Source: Circinella umbellata
Lineage: Eukaryota > Mucoromycota > Mucoromycetes > Mucorales > Lichtheimiaceae
Reading direction: 5' to 3'
Assembly (NCBI GenBank): GCA_025093555.1
Contig: JAIWNF010000001.1
Location: 310,001 to 374,000 of the forward strand
Length of the DNA stretch: 64,000 nt
Shown here: positions 36,657-48,890 of the stretch, piece after piece
How the letters are laid out: each line of letters begins with the position of its first letter
Position numbering within the stretch: the stretch's first letter is position 1
The notes under the pieces: model-generated
Database searches by the model: none
The model's input: the letters and a program-made list of their open reading frames with translations, nothing else
Told to the model about the DNA's origin: nothing
Position numbers and translations under genes: made by a program

Positions 36657-37241
36657 ACTCTCTTCCTCCCCCCTCTCCTCCTCCACCCATCCAACCAACT
36701 CTACTACTATTTTTCTTTCCTCTCCTCAAATAATTCATATGTAAATATCACCCTAATCTATTTCTTTATTAAAATAAAAATTTTGTGTTTTTTTCTTTTT
36801 TGCTGTTGAAGGAAAAAACAATGGATCTAGAAGGTTAGGCCCCACCAAGACAAACTGACTACTTTTGCTGTTTTCCGTTTTATGAAAATATCTTTTTCAA
36901 TTCTGTAGAAACGTCACCTGATTTTATTAATCCATTGTCCCTTCTTGCCGATGCTATTCATATATTATAAAGTAGAGTCACTTAGATATAAAGCTTAATG
37001 GTCTTTCGTCTATTTGGAAAGTTATTATCCTTGTTTCAGTTTCGAGACATTTTTAATAAAGACGCTTGTATCAAGGTACTTATTTTTGAGATCAAAGGTA
37101 TATAATACTGCTATTATAATAGAAAAATATTAGTTGTGAGAAAAAGAAAAAGTATAGTAGATACAAGAAATAAAATGTATCAGTAGCAAAAAGAGTTAGT
37201 ATCTTTTATCCAGAAGAGAAAGATATTTCAATTTATTTGAA
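36657..37241. other. Gene-free stretch
   Basis: It holds the 3' region of the secreted repeat protein and AT-rich sequence leading into the decayed transposase. No clear terminal inverted repeat for the transposon was found at this edge. Confidence 0.45.
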
Positions 37242-38730
37242 ATGGGATTAATCCCTCGTTTCATGTCCACCTATAAAGATGAAGGACAAATGGCTGCTAT
37301 TGTATGGGTCTGGGGCGCACAAGTTGTACAACTTTGCCTTTGGCATATGCTCGGTGCCGTGAAATTGCAGTTAGCAAAAACCTAAGTCGAAAGATTCTCA
37401 CTATAACGTTGACGATGCAACAGCTTGCTTTGACTTTATAGATCATGGATTTCAACCGGATCTACAAGATAGGTAGAAGTGGGAGAAGGTGCGACAATGT
37501 TCAGCAAAGAGAGGCTATTTAAACTCTAATGCGAAACCATTACAATATGCACATGAATATTCCAATTAAAGAGGGTATATTTCATATAGTAACTGCAGAT
37601 AAGATCATACTAAAATAATGTTGGTAAAAGCAGTGGTTTGTGTATTTAAATCTTAATAGAATATTATACTCCGGATTAAATTTATGACCGATATGTAAAA
37701 GAAATGTATAGTTTCTGTGAAGCACACGGTCTGCGAGATGCTTGGGCGTATATATGTGAGAGATGGCATCGTGAACCATGGTTCAAGAAATGGGCGCGTA
37801 CGTAGTGCACGAGTTGCGATACCTATTGGAAAGACTATAATGGTGATGGAGTCACAATGGAGAATTCTCAAGCGAGACTTTCTTATAAACAATCCTCGTC
37901 CCATGTTTGGATTTGCTTGTATGGATTATCATCCACAACAGTTCCGCCTCGTACTTCATAACTTCTTGTTGAAAATTGTCAATTGCGCCCAAACGTTGGA
38001 CTGGGAATTGAAATTCGTTCGCGAATGGGATACTAAAAGTAATCGTAATGATACTGGATTGGGTTACATGGATAACCGATTTGGAAAATCCAAATGCTGA
38101 GGAATTATACTCTCCCTCATTAGAGTATTGGATGTGTGGTTGTCCATCTTTTGTTAAAAGTAGCTTATTGTGTAAGCACCTCATCTCTCGTTATAGAAAA
38201 AGGAGTCCCTATATACAGCGTGCATTTGGTGCCCACACGCATTTCAAAAGTTGTCAGTCGGTTACTCCATATGTACAGTTTCGTCCGGTATGTATTTAAT
38301 GTAAAATAAAAAAAAAGTATATCTTGAAAACATCATACTAACAGTTTTATAGAATTTTGAATATCCGTTTTCAATGATTCACCTCCCCCCTAATGTCCTC
38401 GCACCACCTACTACATTACATTCTGTCCGTTCTACATCACCCAACACACAAACACACCCAGAACAACAACAACATATCAATGCTGCTGGTAATGATAGGT
38501 GGGAAGCACAAGTAGCAGCAAAAGCAATGGTTCACCAAGCAGGCCAAGGACTTGGTGGTGCATATAACATTTATAGAAGCGCATCAAATGAAGAGCAAAC
38601 ACAAGTCATAAATCATTCTATTAACACTAATAGAATTGATGAATATATTGATGTTGTTGATACTTACCGTGGTCTAAGAGCTCAACCTACCATCTGGACT
38701 GATAACCATCCATACACTCGATATCTTTAA
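37242..38730 (+). pseudogene. Decayed MULE-type transposase with SWIM zinc finger
   Basis: Pieces of one transposase-like protein appear in order but in different frames. The 37242-37385 frame reads YKDEGQMAAI then LCLWHMLGAVK, like the MULE catalytic core near its Asp/Glu-Trp-His block, and ends at a stop. The 37704-37805 frame reads FCEAHGLRDAWAYICERWH and ends at a stop. The 37805-38097 frame reads IPIGKTIMVMESQWRILKRD. The 38048-38287 frame reads WMCGCPSFVKSSLLCKHLI, a SWIM finger (CxC...CxH). A 65-nt intron-like segment (38288-38352, GTATGT...ATAG) joins FRP to NFEYPFSMI and a C-terminal Gln/Asn-rich tail to 38730. At least two frameshifts and several stops rule out an intact gene. The N-terminal FLYWCH/DNA-binding part is missing. 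No terminal inverted repeats or target-site duplication were found by eye. Confidence 0.75.
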
Positions 38731-39710
38731 TCGTGTCTTTTTCTCTTATAAATTTCAATTATATTTCGTCTACTTCTCTTATATCTATATTTCTTTTTTT
38801 TTCCTTTTTTCTTTACATATTGCCATCCTACATTTTTTCTCTTTTACTTTATCTTAAAATATTTTTTTCTATTAATTTATATTAACAAAATTCCTTTTAT
38901 CAATCTGATTTTCCATTATTTCTACAGATTTCTCTAAATTAGTATTTAACTTGGTTTTGAAGAGAAAAAAACTATTAATTATTTAGGGATGCTTGGTACG
39001 CATTTTTTCGGAAACGGCTGGGGCTTCATAATAACGGGTAATTAATGTTATGTATTTAAATACACCATAGATCAAATATGTTTCACTGACATTTTGGTAT
39101 TTCACTGTACGTTTCAATGACTCTTTATATTAAAGAAGTCTTTCTTCTTTATTGATATTATTTGACAACTACATTGATATATCATTTCATCAACGATAAA
39201 ACGTATCAGATATAATCTTCACATATCTTAGTGACATTATTCATCGTCATTAACAAATTGGAAGACTATTGTTGTTCCATACGCGCATATTGATATACCC
39301 GGCCATTGTTTAGGATTTAATATAAATAGTGATAATATTTTATTTATTGATAACTGGAATTCAATTATTGTTCTTTTGGGTCTCGTTGACTTATTACTGT
39401 CTCTTTTCTTTTATTATTTTTATTGAGATACGTAATACTGATAAATTGTATACTTTTTTTTTATTGATTGTCATCATACCAATATCAATTCCTGCCATGA
39501 TTTTTTTTCATATAGGAGCGATCAACCGTCCTAGCCATTACATTTGAATTTTTGTTAATATTGTATCATATGATGATTATAATGATAATATATATATATA
39601 TATATTTATTTTTAATAATAATAACAGTAAAAATGACAGTAATAATAACAATAGTAGTAACTATACATAATACATCGCGTCTCGTTTTGATCATATAAAT
39701 CAAAAAATAA
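38731..39710. other. Gene-free AT-rich stretch
   Basis: It lies between the decayed transposase and the 3' end of the TMEM184-like gene. No gene or structured RNA is seen. A short (TA)n run is near 39589-39606. Confidence 0.5.
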
Positions 39711-41886
39711 TTAGGGTGGTACACTAACTGGTGTATATCCACCATTGAATGTTGTATTTAATCTCGATGGCTGTTGTACTTCTCCCATTTGATAACTACT
39801 ATCATAGGGTCGTTGAGATGTTCTGTACTGATCAGCATCAGATGAGAGTGCGTTATCACTACTGTCATCCGCTGTATATAATCCATCTTTCTTCCTTTGT
39901 CGAAGTTCTGCACGTTTTCGGGCCAAACGATATGAATCTAAACCACAACACAAAATATTTCTAAAAAATTCGGGTATATATGTAACGTAAGCGTCTACAA
40001 ATGCTTTCCATCCAGTAATTCGTGGCGTGTCCCCCTTTTTACGGATTTGATCTTGAGGTCCAAAATATTTATACATCAAACATGAAGCAATCATCATAGT
40101 GACACAAATAATAATGACATCAAGACCATTCTTGACTGCAGAAGCTGGCCATGCCAATCCATCGCTTGATTGTGTTCCATCTGTTCCTTTGATAACATTA
40201 CACGTTTTAAGGATACTTAATAAAATGTCGCCAAAATAAAAAATAGCCATAACAGGACCTTTGACTGGTATAATGGTAGCAGAAAAAAAAAATAAAGATT
40301 TTGTTTTTTGTTGTTGATTGATAAGCATAATAATAATAATAATAGTATGGATACATCCTTTTTTTTTTTGTGGTATTACTTGACAATATATATATATGTT
40401 TATGCACTTACCACACCAAAACATTCCATGTGCACTAATTTGTCCACGTTTCCATTCATTATGAAATATAGCCAAGTAGGTAAATAATGCACTCAAAATG
40501 AGTGACAGTAAGGTAAAGTTGATAATTGTAAGATAAACATAAGCTATTAAACCAAAAAAACCAAAAATCAAAAGAATAAATTAAAATGAAACATCCAGAT
40601 CTTACAAAAAAAAAAGTACCAACCTCCGCGGAAACTATATGATTCACCGCAATAATAACCTTTTACAGAGGAAATAATAGATATTAAAGCCTCAACGATG
40701 GCCCTATATAATATATTAACATATTCATGTTAGTTGTCCTTTTGTCGTTTATATAATGTTGCGCCATCAATTAATGATATGTATCTGAGAGAAATGCTGA
40801 AAAAAAAATAGATATACTTTACCACACAGGGTATTGAACGACAAGAATCGTGATAATGGTGCGAAAATGGAAACCAAATTTAGATTTTCTATTATACATT
40901 AGTATATCATTTTTTGATAATATTATTAAATTTTATACTAAAAAAAAAGAATATTTAATTTTTGACGACTTACAAGCTAACAGTAACGAGACCGAACACT
41001 TTGGTTTTAATAGGCTCTTTAGATCCTTCTGCTTCATCCCGAAAAGGTTGTAAATAAGCTTCTAAACAAGTAAATAGATTATAAATGGCAAGTGCTTCAA
41101 AGAGAGTAGCGAAGAACATGATAGTGGTACTATAATCATATCTTAAATATGAAAACCAAGCCCTATAATAATAATAGATTTATCTATTAGAAACATATTT
41201 CACATCAACCATAACAAGAATAACAGTTTTTCGTGTGTAGTTATCTTTTTTTTTTTTTTTACTATGATTTACAATGTGGCGTAAATAGGCGGGTAAAGCA
41301 AGACCCGTAATTTGTGTCGTTGAATTGACGGATAACTTTTTTTGTTATTGTTACCAATAATATAAAGTTTCATTAGTTTTTTCCTTCTTTTTTTTTGAAT
41401 GGTAATAAAAAAAAAGATAACAAAAGAATGTTCCTTACTAGTAATTTCGAATGTGTCGTATGATGGTTACCAAGGCAACAATCCAAGTGATCAGTAAAAG
41501 AAGCAAACAAACTAGCCATCCCCACAAATGCCAATTCTGACTATTATTATTTTATATTTAAGGTTTTTTTTTTTAGTAACCAAGTAAAAAAAAAAAAAGT
41601 AGTCAACAGATAAATTATTTCTCTCTATTTTACCTTGGATGCGCTATCAGATCACTAAAATTGAAGCCTGGTGTACTAATTTTTTTAACATGAAAAGTAA
41701 AAAGTATAGGTTTTTTTTAGATAAATTATCCAAATCGAGTTACGATCCATAGAAAATCAAGAAAAGGAAAAATAGAAAAAGCGAGAAGTTTAATATAAAA
41801 ACGTACAACCCATAGACGCTTTGAAGTCCTCCAGAACTAGGGCAGGTATCTTCTTCTATCACAGTTGAATTATTACTATTATCCAT
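39711..41886 (-). CDS. TMEM184 / DUF300 (OSTalpha-family) seven-helix membrane protein
   Basis: Nine exons: complement(join(39711..40264, 40412..40543, 40624..40703, 40823..40888, 40974..41162, 41273..41335, 41439..41540, 41634..41675, 41807..41886)), 435 residues. The phase closes throughout. The conserved order of this family is visible: HLWGWLVCLLLLLITW (TM1), RNYYYPSIQRHKLRVL then LYPPIYATLAWFSYL (TM2), LFEALAIYNLFTCL (TM3), KSKFGFHFR and VVQYPVWAIVEA, YCGESYSFRG, FHNEWKRGQISAHG, and a final pair of helices. The cytosolic tail is charged, with Ser/Asp and Tyr-rich segments. Relatives act in vesicle trafficking or solute transport; the fungal role is poorly defined. Several exons are under 70 nt, so a gene caller could easily fragment this locus. 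Confidence 0.88.
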
Positions 41887-43766
41887 AAGATACTTTTAAT
41901 ATATGATATACAAAAAAAAAAGAAAAAAAAAAAAAAAAAACAAAGAAAGAAAGAGAGGATGAGAAAGAAAAAGATCAATAAAAAAAGTGGCAATTCGGAT
42001 GGTGGATTTATTTTAGGAGTATTAACTGATTTGGAGTTACACAAGATGCAAGGACCTCTTCTTTCTTGGCGCTTAGTTTTTTTCTGAGTCCTTTTTTTTT
42101 ATTGTGATTATAATAGAAGAATATAGTACATCATTATCAGATTTTCTTTAAGTTTATTTTGTATTTTCTGCAGCCTCATATCAAAGGTAAAATTTCCCTT
42201 ATTTTACTGTATGACTGAATGAGGTACCAGTTTTGAAAAAAATTGATCGGAGTGAAAAATGATGCCAAGCAATGACAATGAAATGGTAGGTGTTTGTCTC
42301 TAAATTGATTCCTTAACAGTTTGTCATTTTTCTACTTCATAGTTACCGGGGGTAGTAATGAAAACAATAATGGTTATTTTAATAGTTTCATATCTCTTCA
42401 CGAGTGCAATTAACAATGAAATAACTGGACTGATGCTACTTTTTCTTTTTTTGCATAGAGTAAAGAGGTACTATTAATAGTAGGAAATGCTTATTCAAAA
42501 TGAAAAAAGGCGTTGTGTTACTTTCTAGAAATAATCTACAGTAATGGTGACAGGTAACTAACAAAAAAAAAAGGTTATTTCAAAATGTGGCGGGTATTAG
42601 GATGGCTGGAAAATTATTATTTGCTGCGTAAACTAGTTGTTTGTCAAAAGTCGAATCTATCATCTGATACATTAAGTAACCAAAATTCTATGTACTTTTT
42701 TTATCATTAATAATACTATATGATTATATATTAATGGCCTCAGCGAGAAAGGATGAATGGTTACGAAATAAGTAAAAAAAAAAGTTTATTGAGCATTACC
42801 GTGTCACGGTGAAATCTAATTAAGTTAAATACAAATGCAATGCTCAGTCGAAGTGATAGTGTTTGTGAGTAAGAGCACAATACTAAACGATATTTGCTTA
42901 TAAAGTTCAATTTCGAGATTGCTACCCCATTATCTTTGGGGATGCTGACTCATTTTCATCTGGTCAGACCTAGTATTATTACTCGAAATAATATTATTGC
43001 TATGCACCAAGCATGGTAAATATATAATATAATCGATTGCGCTATACCAGAAATAGTTATTTCCAAATAATAATAAAATATAACTGTTTTTATATGCTTA
43101 TCTGACGCTAGTTTGTCTATTTACTTTACAAAGTAAAAGTATAATGGTACATGTCAATGATCATAATCAAATTAAGCTTTTACGTATGTGGTAAACTTGT
43201 ATATAGTCTAAACAACATAATTCTGTTTGAATATCATGGGACATAGACATACAGTACAATTAAGTAGTTAGTCTTTTTCTTTATTCAAATATACTTTCGT
43301 ATAGCAATGGATAAATGTCAAAAAAAAAAAGCTTGGCATTCACTGTTACATCATAATAATTGAAGGTTTCTATTAGGGTTAATAAAAAAAACCTGATGAG
43401 ATTTCGTATATGCGATACATAAATAATGTAAACTTAAAATGGACTAATATGTATTTTAGATGAATAAGAGAATTACCATAAGATACCCAAAAAGTCCCTG
43501 AATATTGTGTTACATATACGGGCTTCTTAGTTGCCACGTTCCACAGTTTGCCACTTCAAAGGAGCAAAAAAAAAAAAAAGCTTTGTAATGCTTGTTGTTT
43601 CATTCGCTGGACTGTACAAAAGGTTTCGGCACAAGTGTTTATCCTGATTGATAGAAATCGAAACCGAAAAGAATTTACAGGAGTATATATTACAAGCGGC
43701 CCCTTTTTATTTTTTTTTATTTTTTATTTTTTATTTTCTTATAAGAATAGACAAAAAAGCCAAAGA
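41887..43766. other. Gene-free stretch between divergent genes
   Basis: AT-rich DNA of about 1.9 kb lies between the start codons of the TMEM184-like gene and the alpha/beta hydrolase. A segment near 42797-42825 resembles one at 53006-53037. No gene is seen. Confidence 0.5.
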
Positions 43767-45528
43767 ATGTCAGCAGTCAAGTTATTTCACCATCCAACAC
43801 CAGTCTCCATTCCATTAAAAAACGGGAAGAACAAGTCAGTCCCGTTGACAGATTACATTGCCGAGAAATGTCCTTCTATTGTTGGTCCTAAAGCGTATTA
43901 TTCACCAACACCTTATTTATTTAACGGTCATCTTCAAACTGGTTATGCAGCATTTTATAATGGTGCAGCTACTATGAATGACGTTTGTTATGAAAGGTAA
44001 AATTAACAATGTTTTGCGATCAAAGCAAGAAAAAAAAAAACTATTTTTCTGGTTACTATAGTAACTAAAAATATTTATAAAACAAAAACTTTTATACCTT
44101 TTTGGTAATTATAATTTTTTTGACAACTTATATAGAGAAATGTTATCTTTACCTGATGGTGGTCAAGTTTCAATTGATTGGTGTCCACCACTTGCACAAA
44201 AACCAATCGATAATACACCAACATTAGTTTGTTTACATGGTTTAACTGGCGGTAGTCATGAGTCTTATATTCGAGGTCTTTTAGAAGTGGTAATGGCTAT
44301 AGCAGATAAAATAATGACATATGGCGGTGTTATAAATAGACAATGGATTTATGCTTACTGATCATCATATGTTTCAAAAATTTTAAATGAATAGATTACT
44401 CGACCCCCTTTTAATTATCGTGGTGTTGTATTTAATGCGCGAGGATGTGGCAATACTGAATTAACCACACCCCAATTATTCAATGGTGCTTATACTGAAG
44501 ATTTACGTCATGTATTGAAACATATTCAAAAGGAATTACCCGAAGGAACTCCTTTAATTGGTATTGGTTATTCACTGGGATCTAATATCTTGGTCAAGGT
44601 ACATTATTGAGCTTCTCTATTCTTTTTCAGTCGATTTGGATGTGGTTGTAAATGGCATGATTTTATTTTAAAAGTAATATAAACTAAGGTAATGATGCTT
44701 GTGTCATTGATTTACTTATATAGTATCTGGGTGAAGAAGGTGACAAAACGCCATTTAAAGCTGCTATCTCTGTAGCTAACCCTTTCGATTTTGTAAAGTA
44801 AGTTAAATTTAAAATCTAATAAGCTAATTCTATTTGGAGAAAAGAACTGTATGCTTACTGATACATGTTTGTGTAGTTCTGGATATGCATTAGACCGTAG
44901 TTATTTCAATAGAAAAATCTATTCAGGAACCATGGCTGGTAATCTTAAACGTGCTTTTGAAAGGTCCCATATTTTTTTTTTTAAAGATAGATAATTTTTC
45001 TTTATAGTTTTCATAAAATGAGCGAAAAAGGTGACTAACTTGTTCTCTTTTTTTTCTTTCTTTCTCGAAATTAGACATACGGACATGCTTACAAAAAACA
45101 AAGCTATAGATGTTGATCAAGTCATGTCTGCGACCACAATTCGTGAGTTTGATGATGCATTTACGCGAAAGATTTTTGGTTATACAACTGTCAACAATTA
45201 TTATCGTGATGCAAGTTCATGTCGATTCATTGAGCACGTGCGTGTACCATTATTGTGTTTTAATGCTTTGGATGATCCAATTTCTCCAGCAGAGTCTATT
45301 CCCTATGACGAAGTAAAAACCAATCCATATGTCATTTTGGCTACGACTGATCATGGTGGACATATTGGATGGTTTGAGCATATTCGTCATCCCACTCGAT
45401 GGATCGTAAAACCACTTGCTGAATTTGTGGTCGCTATGTTTGAAGCGCATGATCCGCGTCCTGGTGGGTCAAAATTAAACCCAGATACCATTGATAAAAG
45501 TGTAGATGCCATTCAGGCAGAAGAATAG
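43767..45528 (+). CDS. Alpha/beta hydrolase of the EHT1/EEB1/YMR210W (ABHD1/3) family
   Basis: Six exons: join(43767..43996, 44136..44289, 44395..44598, 44724..44797, 44877..44963, 45075..45528), 400 residues, close to the family length. The N terminus shows PYLFNGHLQTGYAAF. The oxyanion strand is CLHGLTGGSHESYIRG, followed by YRGVVFNARGCGN. The nucleophile elbow is GIGYSLGSN (Ser near 187), the acid lies in ALDDPISP (Asp near 315) and the catalytic His in DHGGHIGW (near 341). Yeast members are medium-chain fatty acid ethyl ester synthase/esterases and a monoacylglycerol lipase; animal ABHD3 acts on phospholipids. The start ATG at 43767 (MSAVKLFHHP) is chosen because upstream in-frame sequence is low complexity. 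The fifth intron has a weak donor (GTCCCAT). It converges on MCM7, with only about 240 nt between the stops. Confidence 0.92.
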
Positions 45529-45766
45529 AAAAGATATAAAGTAAAATAAAATAAAAACAAAAATGATGTATATATATGTATGTATATTATTATTATTATT
45601 TATAAAAAAAAGAAAGAAAGAAAGAGAAATATGAATGCAAACAAACAAAATAAAAAAGGAGAAAAAAAAAGAGTTGGAGAAGAGATAATAGTCATGTAAA
45701 ATAAACGATGGGATGAAATATGGTTGGTTTGGGGGGGTTTTTAGTGTATATGTACGCTCCTTTTTT

Positions 45767-48543
45767 TTATTCTACACAAGTCAATCGAGTACCAGTTGCA
45801 TTGACTTGCCATACATTGAGATCTGTGTATTCTCGAATAGCATCACTGATTTGAACATCAGTGTATCCACGAGCCAAAGCACGTTCACGTACAATCGACA
45901 TATCCATTTGTAAACCGTGTACTTCACGCAAACTTCGTACAACAGATAAGATACCAGTAGAAGGTGTTCGGTCTTGAGCTCTATCACCAGTTTTGTTTTC
46001 AAATAAGGAGGCTTTGGAAACATCAATAAGACGTAAAGCTTCATCGACATCTTGACTTTCTACAATATCGGAGAGACGAATACGAGCTAAAGCTTGGGCC
46101 ATACGAATAATACCGAGAAGTGTACGTGCAGATGCATATGTGAATTGTTGTTGCTTTTCTTCATCAAGTTTGTATTGGCGTCGAAGTTGAACATAAGCGC
46201 CTGTGACGTATTCAGATACTTCACGGGTCACAACAGGTCTCTTTTGACGTGCTTGTGCAACATAATGTCGAATAACATTAGGTTCAAGTGCTTCAAAATC
46301 TAATTCTGGATGCTTGTTGTGAGTGTGGACATAAGTAACGTGCTCTGCAAGCAAGCGATCGAGATCATCTGATGGTTTGTCGAGAATGAGATAAAGAATA
46401 TCAAATCTGGACAAGAGTGCTGCAGGAAGATTGATGTTATGTGTTGGAGAAAGTCGTGGATTATAACGACCATACAAAGGATTGGCTGCTGCGAGAATAG
46501 ATGAACGGGCATTCAATGTTGTGTTAATACCGGCCTTGGAAATACTAATGGTTTGCTGTTCCATGACTTCGTGAATGGCTGTTCGATCAGATTCGTCCAT
46601 CTTATCGAATTCATCAATACAGCAAATACCGTTATCTGCAAGTACAAGTGCGCCACCCTCTATAGTTCACGAAGAAAATCCCATCGGACAAAAAATAACA
46701 ATCAGTTTACAAATCCTTTTCACCTAGAAAACATCCCTCTCTTTCTCTAGTGTTATCCGATCTTTTTTATACATATGAGTAAGCTTACCAAGAACCATTT
46801 CGTCAGTAATAGGATCTCTCATGACAGCAGCTGTCAAACCAACACCGGAACTACCACGACCAGTAGTATAAACACCACGAGGAGCAACCTTTGCAATGAA
46901 CTTTAAAAGCTGAGATTTGGCCACACCAGGATCACCCATTAAGCAAACATTGATATCACCACGAATCTTCATACCATCACCCACCACCTTGGAAACACCA
47001 CCCACCAAAAGCAAAAGAAGAGTCTTTTTCACATCTTCGTGACCGTAAATTTCAGGTGCAATACTACGAGAAAGCTTTTCATAAATGTTGGGATCACTTT
47101 GTAATTCTTGAATTTTTTCGGCATCTTCAGTTGACAATTCAATTTGATCGTATTGTTTCTTCAAACGATAGACATGTTGTACTTCCATATAGGTATCTGT
47201 CAACAAACCAGCGCGAAGTGCTTGGAAGCCAGTATAAGGCATGGGTAAAAAGATACCAGACGTATGGCAGACATCACCAGGTGAAAGTTGTCGGCACATA
47301 GCACCATACATATGAACTGTCATTGTTCGAGGAATATGGCCCACTGGTACTTGGTCAGCCTAAACACATTATATAGAAACCATTTAATAAACCAATATAT
47401 TTCTCATATAATCCTTTCCTATCGTTCCCCTTAAGTATTCTTTTTGGATACATTACAAGTTCTTGAAGTTTAACTTCTTGGAAAGCCAAGAATTTACATG
47501 CTCTTGTCATCATATACAATCGACCCTTAACATTGTTGCTACGACATTCATCGGAAGGACATTCGGTAAGAGGAGTGAATTGACGTTGTTTAATTTCTTG
47601 GAAGATTTCAGAACCACAAGTGTCACAACTGTATGTATTAACTTGCAAGAATGGCTTGACATCTGAAACACGCGTGACAATACCACGTACAGTGACAAGT
47701 TGACCGAGTGAAGTACCACCAATTTGACGAACAGATACAGCTTCATCAGTAGACAGAGGTTTAATGAACACTTCACTAGATAATTGTTAGTATATTCAGA
47801 GAATAAGTCAGTCAAACGTATCTAAGCTTTTTTTTATCGAAAAAAATCGCAAAATAAAAGAAAGAGACCACGTACTATCGTCGAGTCAAGGCAGGTGGGA
47901 AAGCATCAGTAGATTCTCCAGCACGAGATTGGTCACGAACGCGTCGTTGGTCGATAATCACGTCGAGGACACTATCTTTATAGCCGATATCACCGTTCTG
48001 TGGCGTCAAGTTAGCGCATAATGAGTCAATAACTTCACAAAACAAACCAATGAAGCGTTTGGTGTTACGACGAATATGAGAAACAATTCGTTCTGTTGAA
48101 TCCTCATGCTAAAAAAAAAACCTTTTGCGCTTAATGTTGATTCTCATTGTATCGTACTTTTGTTATTTTTATTTTTTTTTAGAAAAAAAACCATACTTAC
48201 AGCAGCAAGATCGTCAAGTTCAATGGTGACAATGGTTTCTTCACGATTAACTACTCGTTGCTAAATTTTATACATATATAATGTGAGTACACACAACGTG
48301 CCATATCAAGATAAAAAAAAATATTTACCAAAATGTTCATATATTTGGGACCTGGAACTTCATCGGTATCTAACATGACTTCAGTCGACTTGAACTCTTG
48401 AAGAAAAACAGTCAAAGAATCTACAAACAAAAAGAGTTGAATGTTAATTCAATGCGTCAATCAATGTTGAAATTGAATTCTTAATATGAACCTTTGACTT
48501 CATCATAATTGATGTCAATGTTATATGGTAAAAGTGCAGCCAT
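45767..48543 (-). CDS. MCM7: DNA replication licensing factor Mcm7
   Basis: Seven exons: complement(join(45767..46659, 46789..47359, 47457..47775, 47876..48108, 48201..48260, 48329..48420, 48492..48543)), 739 residues, the expected length. The N-terminal domain carries a Cys4 zinc finger (CDTCGS...CPSDECRS) and the OB-fold hairpin region. The AAA+ core has Walker [14 protein letters not shown] (about 390), Walker [11 protein letters not shown] (about 455) and the arginine finger LLSRFD (about 528). [17 protein letters not shown] and GRYNPRLSP, together with [10 protein letters not shown] and [17 protein letters not shown], are Mcm7-specific among Mcm2-7. A C-terminal winged-helix region ends the protein. 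Mcm7 is part of the heterohexameric replicative helicase loaded at origins. Assignment is by motif match and is firm. Confidence 0.96.
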
Positions 48544-48890
48544 GGTTTCAAGCTTATAAAGAACAAAGAGAAGTGGAACAGCGTGTCACGAATTTTTTTA
48601 TTTTTCACGAAAAAAGAAAAAAGGAACACAAAAAAAAACTGTTTTTTTTTTCTTCAAAAATCAGCCAATCATATTAAATGTTTATTTTTCGTGTTCAGGA
48701 AGCATCGCTTTTTTACACCATTTTCTATATCATCCACTGATTTTTTCTTTTTAATGCATTGATAGTCAACTTATAAATTTGTTGCATTAAAAATAAAGTA
48801 CTTTTCATATTAGAATAATACAGAAATGTTTATTTTATTACAACACAAATAAGGCAGACGGGGTTTTACTATTACTATTTAGTATCAATT
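48544..48890. other. Short intergenic region
   Basis: About 350 nt separate the 5' end of MCM7 from the 3' end of the F-box gene on the same strand. It is AT-rich. No MluI cell-cycle box (ACGCGT) was noticed, although MCM genes are cell-cycle regulated in yeast. Confidence 0.5.
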
